A stretch of 64,000 bases of DNA from JALHOP01 sp964484195 (GTDB lineage Bacteria > Myxococcota > XYA12-FULL-58-9 > JALHOP01), in assembly GCA_964484195.1 (NCBI GenBank), contig CAZAER010000013.1:62001-126000 (forward strand), written 5' to 3'. Of this stretch, positions 1 to 8,659 are shown piece after piece. Each line of letters begins with the position of its first letter. Position 1 is the stretch's first letter. The notes beneath the pieces were generated by a model, which searched no databases, was not told where the DNA came from, and saw only the letters and a list, made by a program, of their open reading frames with translations. The position numbers were made by a program, and so were the translations under genes.

Positions 1-414
1 GAGCGCGAAAAACGCAGCGACGAAGAGGATCGTCGCCAAAGCGTAGGCCATGTACTCGCGGTAGGCCTGACGGTTGAAATACGTGAACGCCGCGACGTAG
101 GCCCCGAGGATTGCACCCCAGAACAAGATCGAGCCTTCGAGCGACGACCACAGGGACACGACGGTGACCCAGGTCGGCGACGCGCGGCTGCCGACCTGCG
201 TGACGTATTTCACCGAGAAATCGTGCGCGAGCAGGGCCCGCATCATGACGACGTTGGCGAAGACCATGGCGCCGGCGAACAAATAGGCGGCACGCTCGGT
301 GAGATTCAGCAGGCGTAAGCTCTGCCGCGCCCCACCCACGAAGCCGACAACGACGCCGAAGCTCGCGGCGAGGAGAGCGAGTAGAACCGCGGCTTGTCCC
401 AGGAGCGAATGCAT
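1..414 (-). CDS. ccmF: Cytochrome c biogenesis protein CcmF, N-terminal part (cut by window edge)
   Basis: Reading leftward from the ATG at 414, the frame stays open to the window edge and gives 138 codons. The product is strongly hydrophobic, with likely membrane segments near residues 6-26, 43-63, 97-115 and 122-138. It contains the block WSSLEGSILFWG at residues 89-100, which is typical of the CcmF/NrfE/CycK family. CcmF is the inner-membrane haem lyase subunit that attaches haem to apocytochromes c in system I. The gene starts 9 bases after the stop of the ABC ATPase gene, so it may be the distal gene of that operon. The c-type haem proteins at 35494 and 38321 would be plausible clients. 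The C-terminal three quarters of the protein lie outside the window. Confidence 0.85.
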   Translation of the reverse strand, partial: MHSLLGQAAVLLALLAASFGVVVGFVGGARQSLRLLNLTERAAYLFAGAMVFANVVMMRALLAHDFSVKYVTQVGSRASPTWVTVVSLWSSLEGSILFWGAILGAYVAAFTYFNRQAYREYMAYALATILFVAAFFAL

Positions 415-423
415 CGACCGACG

Positions 424-1113
424 CTATAGGCGCAGACGCCGTGCGCCGACAACTGGAGCGTGGCTCACCAACAGACAAGCGAAGCCTACCTCCGCCTGGA
501 GCTTGGTGAGGGTTTCCAGCGCTTCGGCGCGTGCTGCCTCATCGAGGGCCGAGACCGGCTCATCGGCGAGGATGAGCTCGGGAGCGCCGACGAGGGCGCG
601 TGCAAGTGCGACACGTTGTCGCTCACCGCCCGACAAGGTCGCCGGATAGCGGCCAGCAAGGTGGCGGGCCTGCGTCCGTTCGAGCGCTTCGAGGGCGAGT
701 CTATCGGCCTCGTGGCGGCTGCTGCCGGTGAGCAGCACCGGTTCCGCGACACTCGCGAGAGCGGTGAAACGGGGATTGAGGGCCGCGCTCGGGTGCTGGA
801 AGAGCAGACGAACACGTCGGCGATAGTCACGCAGGGCAGACCCGCGCACGTGTGTGACGTCGTTGCCCAACCACAAGAGAGCGCCCGCTTCCGGCTCGAG
901 CAGCCGTGCGACGCACTGCAAGAGTGTGGTTTTGCCGGCGCCGCTCGCGCCTTCGACGAGCACGAGCTCGCCGCGCCCGACCTCGAAGGAGATGGGCTTC
1001 AAGGCTTGGACGGTGCGTTGCCGTAGGCCCGGCAGACGATGGTTCTTCGACAGCTTACGAACCGAGAGCAGCGGCGTGGCGTCGACCTCACCGCTATAGC
1101 AGACGGAGGTCAA
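424..1113 (-). CDS. Dipeptide/oligopeptide-type ABC transporter ATP-binding protein
   Basis: This 229-residue ABC ATPase shows all core motifs: Walker A GASGAGKTT at residues 55-63, Q-loop Gln106, signature LSGGERQR at 160-167, Walker B LILADEP at 180-186 and the H-loop His218. The sequence is closest in style to DppF/OppF ATPases. It lacks the C-terminal oligopeptide extension with a Cys-rich motif and is shorter than the usual 320 residues. The start ATG overlaps the stop of the preceding gene (1110) by four bases, so translation is probably coupled. It would power the two permeases encoded at 1763-3474. Only one ATPase gene is present here, whereas many dpp-type systems have two, so it may work as a homodimer. 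Confidence 0.88.
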   Translation of the reverse strand: MTSVCYSGEVDATPLLSVRKLSKNHRLPGLRQRTVQALKPISFEVGRGELVLVEGASGAGKTTLLQCVARLLEPEAGALLWLGNDVTHVRGSALRDYRRRVRLLFQHPSAALNPRFTALASVAEPVLLTGSSRHEADRLALEALERTQARHLAGRYPATLSGGERQRVALARALVGAPELILADEPVSALDEAARAEALETLTKLQAEVGFACLLVSHAPVVGARRLRL

Positions 1114-1745
1114 TCGGTGAGGCTCGCCATGATGGCTTCGATCATTTCGTCGGCGGGAAGCCCGTGGTCGACCAGCACGCGGGCAATGCCGACCAGCATG
1201 ACACGTGCGTCCGGGAGATGACGCGGGTCGTACGACGTGCCGTTGAACGCCCCGGTGAGCGCTTTCCTGGTGCGGTCGGGGTGGCCGGCGGCTCCGGCGA
1301 GCTTTTGCAACGCCTCGAGCGCTTTCGGATCCGGCATCAGCTGGTCCATGGAGATGCGGCTCACCGGCGGCGGCTCCTGCATGGATAGAGGCAGCTGGGG
1401 CGCCAAGGGATCGTCTTGTGGTGCGACCACGGGGGGAAGCAGCGCGGCCATGTCTTCGGGACTGGTGCCCGCGACCATGGAACGCAAGTCGCCGGTCGGC
1501 TCGGTGTCCGTGAGCATCGCTTCGAGCTGCGCGTCGGCGGGCGAGCTGGTGATCGGTCGATTGGCGACGGGTGCCGGCTCGACGGTCATGGCGCTCGGGA
1601 AGACGGGTGCGGCGTCGAGCTCGAGCGATACCTCGACGTCACCACCAAGAGGCGCCCCACGTGCGAGCTCTTCGGCAGCGGTGCGTAGCTCGCGCTCGGT
1701 CTCCGCCGAAATGATGCCGCGAGGCGCGGAGCGAGGCTTCTCCAT
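1110..1745 (-). CDS. Uncharacterised 211-residue protein in ABC transporter operon
   Basis: I do not recognise this protein. The N-terminal 40 residues look helical, residues about 45-150 are rich in Pro, Ala and acidic residues and are probably disordered, and the last 60 residues look like a compact helical domain. No signal peptide or membrane segment is visible. It sits 17 bases after the DppC-like gene and overlaps the ATPase gene by four bases, so it is clearly co-transcribed with the transporter. A cytoplasmic accessory role is possible but is inference from position only. Confidence 0.6.
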   Translation of the reverse strand: MEKPRSAPRGIISAETERELRTAAEELARGAPLGGDVEVSLELDAAPVFPSAMTVEPAPVANRPITSSPADAQLEAMLTDTEPTGDLRSMVAGTSPEDMAALLPPVVAPQDDPLAPQLPLSMQEPPPVSRISMDQLMPDPKALEALQKLAGAAGHPDRTRKALTGAFNGTSYDPRHLPDARVMLVGIARVLVDHGLPADEMIEAIMASLTD

Positions 1746-1762
1746 GGTGCCCTATGAACGTA

Positions 1763-2584
1763 TCAGGGGCTGGCCCGATCCGACAACAATCGACCATTGC
1801 GGCCGCCCATGGCCTCGCCCAAGACATTGCAGGCGACCGTGAGGCTGATGAGCGCGAGGCCAGGCGCCACGATGAGCCACCAAGCACCCAAGTGTTGAGC
1901 TGCGCCGCGCATGAGCCCACCCCAGCTCGCGACCGCGTCTGGCACACCGAAGCCGAGGAACGACAGCGACGCCTCGACCAGCGTCGCGGTGGCGACTCCG
2001 AATGCGAACGCGACCGCGATGAGCGGTATCAGATGCGGCAGCAGGTGACGGCGCACCACATACGACGCCGAAGCACCCATCGCCTCCGCGGCCTTCACGA
2101 AGTCGAGCGTTTTCAAGCGCATGGTTTCGGCGCGCACCAAACGCGCGAGTGGCGGCCAGGCAGAGCCGCCGATGACGCCGATGACGAGCAGCGTGCTGGG
2201 AGTCGCGACGACACCCATGACCGCGAGCGCGACGAAGAAGATGGGTAACGCGAGCACGGCATCGATGAGACGCGTGATCAGGCGATCGACCAAGGGTGGG
2301 CCGTATCCAGCCGCGAGTCCCAGCACGACGCCGATGACGACCATGATCGACGCGGCTCCGAAGCCGACCGCGAAGGTCAGGCGGGTCCCGTGGACGAGAC
2401 GGGAGAGCACGTCTCGCCGCGCAGTGTCGGTGCCGAGCACATGGGACGCGTCAGGGGCGCTGGCTGGGGTGACGCTCTTGTCGACGGTATCGGGCGCCCA
2501 ACCCGTCATGCCGGTCATCACGTCCGCTAAAGCGGCGACGACGAGCCAGGTCCCGAGGACCACGATGGCGATGGTGCGCGTCAC
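1763..2584 (-). CDS. dppC: Dipeptide-type ABC transporter permease (DppC/OppC family)
   Basis: The GTG at 2584 is chosen as start because it overlaps the stop of the upstream permease gene in a GTGA junction. Codons further upstream in this frame encode an Arg-rich non-protein-like stretch. The 273-residue product has an N-terminal membrane helix, a periplasmic loop containing the family pattern LGTD..RRDVLSR, five further membrane segments and a cytoplasmic EAA loop with EAMGAS followed by RRHLLPHLIP. The motif ASLSFLGFG near the C-terminus is diagnostic of DppC/OppC permeases. It pairs with the DppB-type permease and the ATPase at 424. Confidence 0.88.
   Translation of the reverse strand: MTRTIAIVVLGTWLVVAALADVMTGMTGWAPDTVDKSVTPASAPDASHVLGTDTARRDVLSRLVHGTRLTFAVGFGAASIMVVIGVVLGLAAGYGPPLVDRLITRLIDAVLALPIFFVALAVMGVVATPSTLLVIGVIGGSAWPPLARLVRAETMRLKTLDFVKAAEAMGASASYVVRRHLLPHLIPLIAVAFAFGVATATLVEASLSFLGFGVPDAVASWGGLMRGAAQHLGAWWLIVAPGLALISLTVACNVLGEAMGGRNGRLLSDRASP
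2523..2536. repeat. Interspersed palindrome TCCGCTAAAGCGGC
   Basis: Copy of the window-wide element (12-base core CCGCT-AA-AGCGG), inside the DppC gene. Near-identical copies lie at 5882-5895 and, in inverse orientation, at 33450-33463. Confidence 0.55.
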
Positions 2585-3474
2585 GCGCGCCGCAGCCGTG
2601 GATCGAGCCAGCTCTGTGCGACGTCGGCAAGCAAGCTGCTCGCCAAGGCGACGATTGCGACCACCGCAGTTGCGCCCATGATGACCGGCACGTCGCGGCG
2701 CAGAATGGCATCGAACGTCAGCATGCCCATGCCACGCACCGTGAAGATGCGCTCGACGACGACGCTGCCTCCGAGCAGCCACGGCAATTCCGCGGCGAGC
2801 AAGGCACATGGTGCGGTGAGCGCGGCGCGTACCACGTAGCGCGTGAGCACGATGCGCTCCGGCAGGCCCTTGGCGCGTGCCAGCAGCACCGCCGGTTGGC
2901 TCGCAACCTCGCGCGTCGCGGCTTTCTGATAGCGCGCGATGCGTGCGAACCCGGGATAGGTGAGACACACGATCGGCAACACGAACGAACCGCGTACCGG
3001 GAACAGTGCCGACGCGGCGAGGCCGACCAGCAAGGCCCCCCAGAACACCGGCACGCCGTGGAGCACGAACAGTCCGCTATCGACGACGCGGGCAAGCCGG
3101 CGATTGCGTGTCAGCGCCAGGTACACCCCGAGAGGCACCGCCAGCGCATACGTGAGCAGCGCCGACAGTCCGGCAATGACGACGGTCGACCCCAGCGCCT
3201 CGGCGAGGAGCTCGCGCACCGGCCGGGTGTCGATGAACGAGCGCCCGAAATCGAGAGAGAGGCTCGCCCCGAGCCAGCGGCCATACTGAATCCACAGCGG
3301 CGCGTCTTGCCCGCGCAGCTCGCGCCAAGCCGCGATCGTCGCTTCGTCGGCGACACCGCTTTGCACGTCTCCGAGATACGGCGAGCCCGGCGCCACCCGT
3401 GACAACGCGAAGGTGAGCAAGGTGATCACGAGGAACGCGATCACGAGATCGGCGCATCGCGTAACGAACCTCAC
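2581..3474 (-). CDS. dppB: Dipeptide-type ABC transporter permease (DppB/OppB family)
   Basis: The start is taken as the GTG at 3474, which overlaps the stop of the binding-protein gene in a GTGA junction; the frame upstream of it is a shadow of that gene. The 297-residue product begins with a membrane helix and carries the SRVAPGSPY-type loop, the PLWIQYGRWLG block, five further hydrophobic helices and an EAA loop around ARAKGLPERIVLTRYVVR. These are hallmarks of DppB/OppB permeases that form the translocation pore with DppC. The substrate class is probably peptides, but related systems import nickel or sugars, so the exact cargo is not determined by sequence. Confidence 0.88.
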   Translation of the reverse strand: MRFVTRCADLVIAFLVITLLTFALSRVAPGSPYLGDVQSGVADEATIAAWRELRGQDAPLWIQYGRWLGASLSLDFGRSFIDTRPVRELLAEALGSTVVIAGLSALLTYALAVPLGVYLALTRNRRLARVVDSGLFVLHGVPVFWGALLVGLAASALFPVRGSFVLPIVCLTYPGFARIARYQKAATREVASQPAVLLARAKGLPERIVLTRYVVRAALTAPCALLAAELPWLLGGSVVVERIFTVRGMGMLTFDAILRRDVPVIMGATAVVAIVALASSLLADVAQSWLDPRLRRA

Positions 3475-5165
3475 CGCGCCGCTCCAATGGCGTAGAAGTC
3501 GTCGTAGCGAAACAGCCCGTACGGCGTCGAATACACCCCGCCAAAACGTTTGGAGACCATCGACAAGTTGTAGCGGTTGAAGAGCAGGGTGATGGGCTCT
3601 TGCTCGTGCAGCAGCTCGCTGAAGCGTTGATAAATCACGGCGCGCTTCTCGCGGTCGAACTCGCGGCGCGCGTCCTCGAGCATCGTGTCCGCTGCAGCGT
3701 TCGAGAAGCCCACCCAGTTCGAGCCCTTCTCGATGCTCGTCGAATGCCAGATGGGAAATGGATCGCCCTTGGGCTCGAGCTTCCACACCAGCGAGCAGGC
3801 GTCGAAGTCGCGGCGGCGCAGGCGCTCGGTGTAGACCGACCATTCGAGCTTGGCCGTGGTCACTGCGATCTTGGCAGCCGCCATCTCGGGCACGATCACC
3901 GCCGCGAGCTGTTCGTAGAGTGGATTGTTCGTCGGGTAGAGGAAGGTGAAAGCGAGCTCGACGCCGTCTTTGTCGAGCGTCCCGTTGCCGTTGCTGTCAC
4001 GCCACCCCGCTCCGGCGAGCAGCTTCTTCGCGCCGTCGGGATCATAGGGCCACGGGGTGACGCGCGGATTGTGCTCGGGCGAGCCCGGCAGGAACCACGA
4101 CGCAGCCGGAAGGTCGAGGCCCAAGCGCAAGTTCCGCACGATGTCCTCGCGGTCGATGAGCATGGTGAGCGCACGCCGCACCCGGGGGTCGGTGAACATC
4201 GGTTTGGCTTCGTTCCAGCCGATCCACTGAATGCCGTCGGGAACGTGGCGCAGGCGGTAGAATTTGTCCGCTAAAGCGATGTCCGCGGTAAGCGACTTCC
4301 ATTGTTCGGGGGCAAGGCGCTCGACGACGTCGACTTCTCCGTTGCGGATCATTTGCGCCCGCATCTCCGCGTCCGGGGCGTAGATGAACTGCAGGGTGTC
4401 GAGGTGGGCCGGCGTGCCGTAGTAGCTCTTGTTCTTGACGAGCGTCAGATGGTCGCCGGTCTGCCACTCGACGAAGCGGTAGCGCCCGGTGCCGATGGGA
4501 GCGCGGTTGGCTGGATGACTGTTGAAGTCGCCCGTCGCAAACACGTGCTTCGGATAGATGTAGATGTCGGTGATTGCCTCGAGCGCGAACCAATACGGCT
4601 GCGAGGTGGTGAACACGACCGTGTGAGGATCTTCGGCGACCACGCTGACGATGGGCTCGACGTAACCGCGCATGCCGGTCGCCGCGACCTTCGGGTCACG
4701 CAGCTTTTCGAACGTGAAGACGACGTCGTCGGCGGTGAAAGGCTTTCCGTCGTGCCACTTCACGCCGTGCCGCAGACGGAAGCGAAAGGTGCGGCGGTCG
4801 TCGGAGACCTCCCAAGACTCGGCGAGGCGCGGCTCGGGACGCCAGTTACGCGGGTCTGCCTGAGCGAGTGATTCGTAGATGTAATAGGCGAGGTCGCGGC
4901 CGCGCGCGTCGATGGGATCGAGCTGCGGGTTCAAGTGCGGTGGCTCCGACGCCATGCCGATACGAAGCTTGCCGCCCTCGACGCGGGTGCCCTGCTGGTC
5001 GATCATCGGCAGCGTATCGCCCGTGTAGACGACCGGCGCCGGCGGACGTGGCCGGGCTTCGGCGTTGTCAGGCGCTCTTTCGCGTGAGCAAGCGGTGCTG
5101 ACCGCTAAAGCGAACGCCAAGCACCACTTGTCAGCCGGTGAGCCCGTGCACGATCTCCGATTCAA
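3471..5165 (-). CDS. ABC transporter periplasmic substrate-binding protein, family 5 (DppA/OppA-like lipoprotein)
   Basis: The 564-residue protein has an N-terminal export signal ending in the lipobox-like STAC (Cys26), so it is probably a lipoprotein. The mature part has the family 5 solute-binding layout: GGKLRIGMASEPPHLNPQLDP near residues 64-84, then AESWEVSDDRRTFRFRLRHGVKWHDGKPFTADDV, the classic SBP_bac_5 signature region, then IGTGRYRFVEW and a C-terminal lobe. It would capture peptides or related solutes for the permeases DppB and DppC downstream. The ATG at 5165 lies 35 bases inside the end of the preceding gene. A shorter start is possible, but it would damage the signal peptide. 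Confidence 0.88.
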   Translation of the reverse strand: MNRRSCTGSPADKWCLAFALAVSTACSRERAPDNAEARPRPPAPVVYTGDTLPMIDQQGTRVEGGKLRIGMASEPPHLNPQLDPIDARGRDLAYYIYESLAQADPRNWRPEPRLAESWEVSDDRRTFRFRLRHGVKWHDGKPFTADDVVFTFEKLRDPKVAATGMRGYVEPIVSVVAEDPHTVVFTTSQPYWFALEAITDIYIYPKHVFATGDFNSHPANRAPIGTGRYRFVEWQTGDHLTLVKNKSYYGTPAHLDTLQFIYAPDAEMRAQMIRNGEVDVVERLAPEQWKSLTADIALADKFYRLRHVPDGIQWIGWNEAKPMFTDPRVRRALTMLIDREDIVRNLRLGLDLPAASWFLPGSPEHNPRVTPWPYDPDGAKKLLAGAGWRDSNGNGTLDKDGVELAFTFLYPTNNPLYEQLAAVIVPEMAAAKIAVTTAKLEWSVYTERLRRRDFDACSLVWKLEPKGDPFPIWHSTSIEKGSNWVGFSNAAADTMLEDARREFDREKRAVIYQRFSELLHEQEPITLLFNRYNLSMVSKRFGGVYSTPYGLFRYDDFYAIGAAR

Positions 5166-6606
5166 TCGCCTGCGGAATGATGGCTCCGCTCTCGGGGTCG
5201 ATGCAAACGTACATACGTCGCATGACGCCCGACATCGCCGAGTGGGCGTTGTAATCGGTGATCCAGAAACACATCAGTTGATCGTTGCGCTGCTCGTCGT
5301 ACGACATCCGCGGCACCTCTTCGTGCCAATCGCGCTTCTGCTGCGACTCTTCCTCTTGCTGTTGCTGGTCGTCGCCTCCCTGGCGCTGCTGCTGTTGTTG
5401 GCGCTCTCGCTCGCGCTCACGTTCGTAGACACGTGACTGCGCCTCTTGTTGCCGGCGGTGGGCGGCGAGCTCGGTCCAGAAGAGGTTCTCGAGATACCAG
5501 GCTTGCACCAGCTCCTGGGCGTCACCGCGGCCGAGCTGGCGTCCAATCTGCTCGCGGTCCGCGAGCATGATGTCGCTCGCGCGTCGTGCGGCGCTACGCG
5601 CCCAGTGCAGGAGATCGCGTTTGACGACCGGGCGGCTACCTTTCGAGGTCTTACCGAAGCCGCCGAGTGACTCGCGCAGCTTCTTGTAGAGCGCCGTCAG
5701 CTCTTCGTGGGAGAGGGCGCGCATCGCCGCCATGGTACCGAGCATCGCGACGCCGGCGTCTTTCAAGCCGAGCAGGAACTCGGGTCGCATCCCTAGCTCG
5801 CCGTTGCGTCCGGGCCCGATCTTCAAGAGCTCGGCGCGCATGAGCAAAGTGAGGAGCTCGCCGCGGCCCATGCCGAGCGCTTCCGCTAAAGCGGCCCGGT
5901 CTCCCGGCAGGGCTCCGGCGCGCACGAGCTGCAGCGGGTCACTGATGCCGAGGCGCCCGAACACGTCGGCGAGCTCGTCGCCGAAGGTCGCCTTCATCAG
6001 AGCCATGCGTTGCGCTGGCGACAGATCGCTCGGCGCGCGCTCGACGAGGTGCGGCAGCCGCAGACTCGCGCCATCGAGCGTCGACAGACGTTGGCCGAGG
6101 ATCTCGAGGAGGCTCGTGCCTTCGCCCTTCGGTGAGGCTACGCCAGCGCGGTCACGGACCAGCGCCTGCGGGATATGCGTGACCTTCTGAACGAACTGCG
6201 TCCACTGCAGGGCTTGGTGTGGGGTCGATTGATCGGTCGCGGCCTGGCGGGCGGCTTCTGGGGAGGGGGCCTGACCGAAGCGGTTCTGCGGGTTCGGATC
6301 GTTGGCGTTCGCGAAGCGCTGCATGAGCTTCGCAAGGACCGCGTCGTTGGCCGAGCCGGTTTGGAGCTGGTGCGCCAGCTGCTCGGGAAGTTGGCCCCGG
6401 AGCTGCTCGACCAACATCCGACCCATGGCTTCTTTGGCCGGGTCTGAAAGCTCGGCGACGTTGACCCGGACCAGCTCCACGGCGGCTGTCCGGTCTTTGC
6501 GGATTTGGGTGAGCAGCGCATAGGCCGCGTCGTCCGACCGCTGACGGGCCCGGTTCGACTCGTCGACGTGGGACAAATCCACTTTATTTTCGCGGATTTC
6601 GACCAT
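5131..6606 (-). CDS. Uncharacterised protein with helix-hairpin-helix-like core and Gln/Glu-rich linker
   Basis: The ATG at 6606 is preferred over an upstream in-frame codon because the protein-like sequence starts there. The 491-residue product has an N-terminal helical region and a middle part (about residues 195-280). The middle part resembles repeated small helical hairpins such as DUF4332-type HhH, with ISDPLQLVRAGALPGD and MGRGELLTLLMRAELL. Next comes a low-complexity RERERERQQQQQRQ stretch and a C-terminal domain with a conspicuous DQLMCFWITDYN block. I cannot assign a function. It is first in line with the ABC transporter genes and overlaps the binding-protein gene by 35 bases. Its style (helical, charged, low complexity) resembles the proteins of the 21-32 kb island. 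Confidence 0.65.
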   Translation of the reverse strand: MVEIRENKVDLSHVDESNRARQRSDDAAYALLTQIRKDRTAAVELVRVNVAELSDPAKEAMGRMLVEQLRGQLPEQLAHQLQTGSANDAVLAKLMQRFANANDPNPQNRFGQAPSPEAARQAATDQSTPHQALQWTQFVQKVTHIPQALVRDRAGVASPKGEGTSLLEILGQRLSTLDGASLRLPHLVERAPSDLSPAQRMALMKATFGDELADVFGRLGISDPLQLVRAGALPGDRAALAEALGMGRGELLTLLMRAELLKIGPGRNGELGMRPEFLLGLKDAGVAMLGTMAAMRALSHEELTALYKKLRESLGGFGKTSKGSRPVVKRDLLHWARSAARRASDIMLADREQIGRQLGRGDAQELVQAWYLENLFWTELAAHRRQQEAQSRVYERERERERQQQQQRQGGDDQQQQEEESQQKRDWHEEVPRMSYDEQRNDQLMCFWITDYNAHSAMSGVMRRMYVCIDPESGAIIPQAIESEIVHGLTG

Positions 6607-6647
6607 GGACCGTCCAGTGCCCCCGGGACACGGGGCCACATGGCGGC

Positions 6648-6653
6648 ATTATA
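6648..6653 (-). promoter_or_regulatory. Candidate -10 element TATAAT for the leftward operon at 6606
   Basis: On the minus strand the perfect hexamer TATAAT lies about 40 bases upstream of the start at 6606. A weak -35 match (GGGACG) lies 17 bases further upstream. The divergent tolQ gene starts at 6726 on the other strand, so this is the natural place for a promoter. Prediction from sequence only. Confidence 0.4.
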
Positions 6654-6725
6654 CCTACGCGGAAGGCGCGCGTCCCGGCTTGTGAATTTGCCTCTTACGG
6701 GACCGGCGTGGTAGCGCGCTTGACC

Positions 6726-7478
6726 ATGAACGCCCTGTACCTTGCCCAGCTCTTGCTTGCGCAGACGCCACCGGCTCCGGCCGTCGCGCCGCCCAGCTAC
6801 GGCTTCATCGAATCGATGATGACCGCCGGCCTTCCCGAGAAGGCCGTCATGCTCCTGCTCATCATCTTCTCGGTGGTGAGCTGGGCCATCATTTACTTCA
6901 AATGGCGCACCATCCGCCGGGCCTACGGCGACAGCGAATCGTTCCTCGATATGTTTTGGAGCAGCAAGCGCCTCGACGCCATCTACCAGAAGAGCGATGC
7001 GCTACCGGCCTCCCCGGTGTCGCAGGTGTTTCGCGCCGGCTACGTCGAGCTCGCGAAGCTCAAGAAGAAGGAAGACCCGGCTCCCGTGACCGGCCACGGC
7101 GGTGAGACCGCCATGGGTGACCTCGAAAGCGTCGAGCGCTCGATGCGCCGTACTGCCGCCGCCGAGCTCACTGGCCTGGAATCGATGATCCCGTTCCTCG
7201 CCACGGTTGCTTCGTCGTCGCCGTTCATCGGCCTTCTCGGCACCGTCGTCGGAATCATGACCTCGTTCCAAGACATTGGACGTATGGGTAATGCCAATCT
7301 CGCGACCGTCGCGCCGGGTATCGGCGGAGCTCTGGTGGCCACGGCCTTCGGACTCTTCGCGGCTATTCCTGCCGTCATCGCGTACAACTTTTTCATCGCG
7401 AAGATCCGCGTCCTCGACACCGAGATGCAAAATTTCTCGGCTGACTTTCTCAACATCATCAAGCGTCACTTCTTTTAG
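6726..7478 (+). CDS. tolQ: Tol-Pal proton channel subunit TolQ (MotA/TolQ/ExbB family)
   Basis: The 250-residue inner-membrane protein has three membrane segments in the TolQ/ExbB arrangement. One lies near residues 40-60 (KAVMLLLIIFSVVSWAIIYF); a hairpin follows a long cytoplasmic loop, with FLATVASSSPFIGLLGTVVGIM and GIGGALVATAFGLFAAIPAVIAYN. The GLLGTVxGI and GI..AL..TA.GL..AIPA motifs are family signatures. The ATG at 6726 gives a compact N-terminus; a GTG at 6708 is in frame and adds six residues. It forms the proton-driven stator with TolR, encoded 9 bases downstream. The four-gene order tolQ-tolR-tolA-tolB argues for TolQ rather than ExbB. Confidence 0.9.
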   Translation: MNALYLAQLLLAQTPPAPAVAPPSYGFIESMMTAGLPEKAVMLLLIIFSVVSWAIIYFKWRTIRRAYGDSESFLDMFWSSKRLDAIYQKSDALPASPVSQVFRAGYVELAKLKKKEDPAPVTGHGGETAMGDLESVERSMRRTAAAELTGLESMIPFLATVASSSPFIGLLGTVVGIMTSFQDIGRMGNANLATVAPGIGGALVATAFGLFAAIPAVIAYNFFIAKIRVLDTEMQNFSADFLNIIKRHFF

Positions 7479-7487
7479 GACTCCGAC

Positions 7488-7907
7488 ATGGCGATGTCAG
7501 TCGGCGGCTCGGGCCGCGCACTAGCCGAGATCAACGTGACGCCGATGGTCGACGTCATGCTCGTCTTGCTCATCATCTTCATGGTGACGGCGCCGCTCAT
7601 TCAGCAGGGCGTGCCCGTCGACTTGCCGCAGACCAAGGCACCGACCCTCGACGTCCAAGAAGATCGCCTGGTGCTCACGGTGACCAAGGACCGTCACATC
7701 TTCATCGGCGAGACCGAGATCCCGTACGCGCAGCTGCGCGAAAAGCTCATCGGCAACACCAAGCTCGCCCGTGACAAGCAGCTCTACCTGCACGCCGATC
7801 GCAACTTACCTTACGGCGTGGTGGTCGATCTCATGGCCATCATCAAAGACGCAGGCGTCACCAATCTCGGGATGGTGACCGATCCCGTGCAACCAAAGAC
7901 CAAGTAG
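7488..7907 (+). CDS. tolR: Tol-Pal stator subunit TolR (ExbD/TolR family)
   Basis: This is a 139-residue protein with a short cytoplasmic head, a single membrane helix (MLVLLIIFMVTAPLI) and a periplasmic domain. The segment EINVTPMVDVMLVLLIIFMV contains the family's essential membrane Asp (MVDVMLVL). The tail LHADRNLPYGVVVDLMAIIKDAGVTNLGMVT is the canonical ExbD/TolR C-terminal fold. An AGGA Shine-Dalgarno sequence lies seven bases before the ATG. It partners TolQ to energise the TolA-like protein encoded next. Confidence 0.92.
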   Translation: MAMSVGGSGRALAEINVTPMVDVMLVLLIIFMVTAPLIQQGVPVDLPQTKAPTLDVQEDRLVLTVTKDRHIFIGETEIPYAQLREKLIGNTKLARDKQLYLHADRNLPYGVVVDLMAIIKDAGVTNLGMVTDPVQPKTK

Positions 7908-7916
7908 AGGCGTGGC

Positions 7917-8648
7917 GTGGGGAAACAGCTCGGCCAACTAGACGGCGCGCGACGCCGCAAGTCGACGACGCTGGGTCGAGCCATCACCATGTCCATCATA
8001 GCGCACGTTGGCGTGGTCATCGTCGCGCTCATCACCATCAAGTCGGCGCATAGCCGCAAGCCGGCGCAGAACGTCATCGTCACCGAGCTGGTGCGCCTCG
8101 GTAAGGAACGCCCGAAAGATCTCTTGCCGCGAAAGGACGAGCCGCCGCCACCGCCCGAGAAGGCCGATCCGCCGCCGCAGACGGCGCCGACCGACCCGCC
8201 ACCGCAGGCGAAGCCGACCCCGCCCAAAGACGCGACGCCGTCCGCGAAAGATCGTCTGTCGCAGATGAGCAAGGTGCAGAACGCCCTCGACCGCCTGAAG
8301 AATCAGGACGAGCCCGAGGGGCGCGAGGACGGCTCGCAGTACGGCACGACCAACAAGGCGCTCGCCGGCAACAAGCTCGCGAGCGAGGTCTACGCCTGCA
8401 TGAAGGCGCACTGGGACTTGCTCGGCATGTCCCCCGCTCAGGCCGCGGGCAAGTCGGCAAAGATCGCCATCAGCGTGCAGAAGGACGGGCGGCTCTCCGA
8501 TCTCGAGATCACCAAATCGAGTGGCGACGCGCGCTTCGACTCCGCCGTGAAGAACGCGGCGCAGAAGTGCGGCAGGGTTTCTCCCCCCGAGGCCGAGATC
8601 GCCGAACAAGCACGTAAGGATGGATTCGAGGTCACGTTCACTCCATAG
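7917..8648 (+). CDS. tolA: TolA/TonB-like energy-transducing periplasm-spanning protein
   Basis: The product is 243 residues from a GTG start with AGAGG upstream. It has a cytoplasmic basic N-terminus, one membrane helix near residues 22-42 and a Pro-rich extended linker (PPPPPEKADPPPQTAPTDPP). A helical linker follows, then a C-terminal domain with KDGRLSDLEITKSSGDARFDSAVKNA, which matches the TonB/TolA C-terminal fold. Position between tolR and tolB supports a TolA role: transmitting the TolQR proton-motive energy to TolB and Pal at the outer membrane during division. The linker is much shorter than in E. coli TolA, so TonB-family nomenclature is equally valid. Confidence 0.85.
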   Translation: MGKQLGQLDGARRRKSTTLGRAITMSIIAHVGVVIVALITIKSAHSRKPAQNVIVTELVRLGKERPKDLLPRKDEPPPPPEKADPPPQTAPTDPPPQAKPTPPKDATPSAKDRLSQMSKVQNALDRLKNQDEPEGREDGSQYGTTNKALAGNKLASEVYACMKAHWDLLGMSPAQAAGKSAKIAISVQKDGRLSDLEITKSSGDARFDSAVKNAAQKCGRVSPPEAEIAEQARKDGFEVTFTP

Positions 8649-8659
8649 TGCGAGCCGTC

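Noticed and set aside
1763..2968. DppC start at the first in-frame ATG (2968)
   Set aside because: The extra 128 residues are Arg/His/Ala-rich and overlap the DppB gene; the GTGA junction at 2584 is far better.
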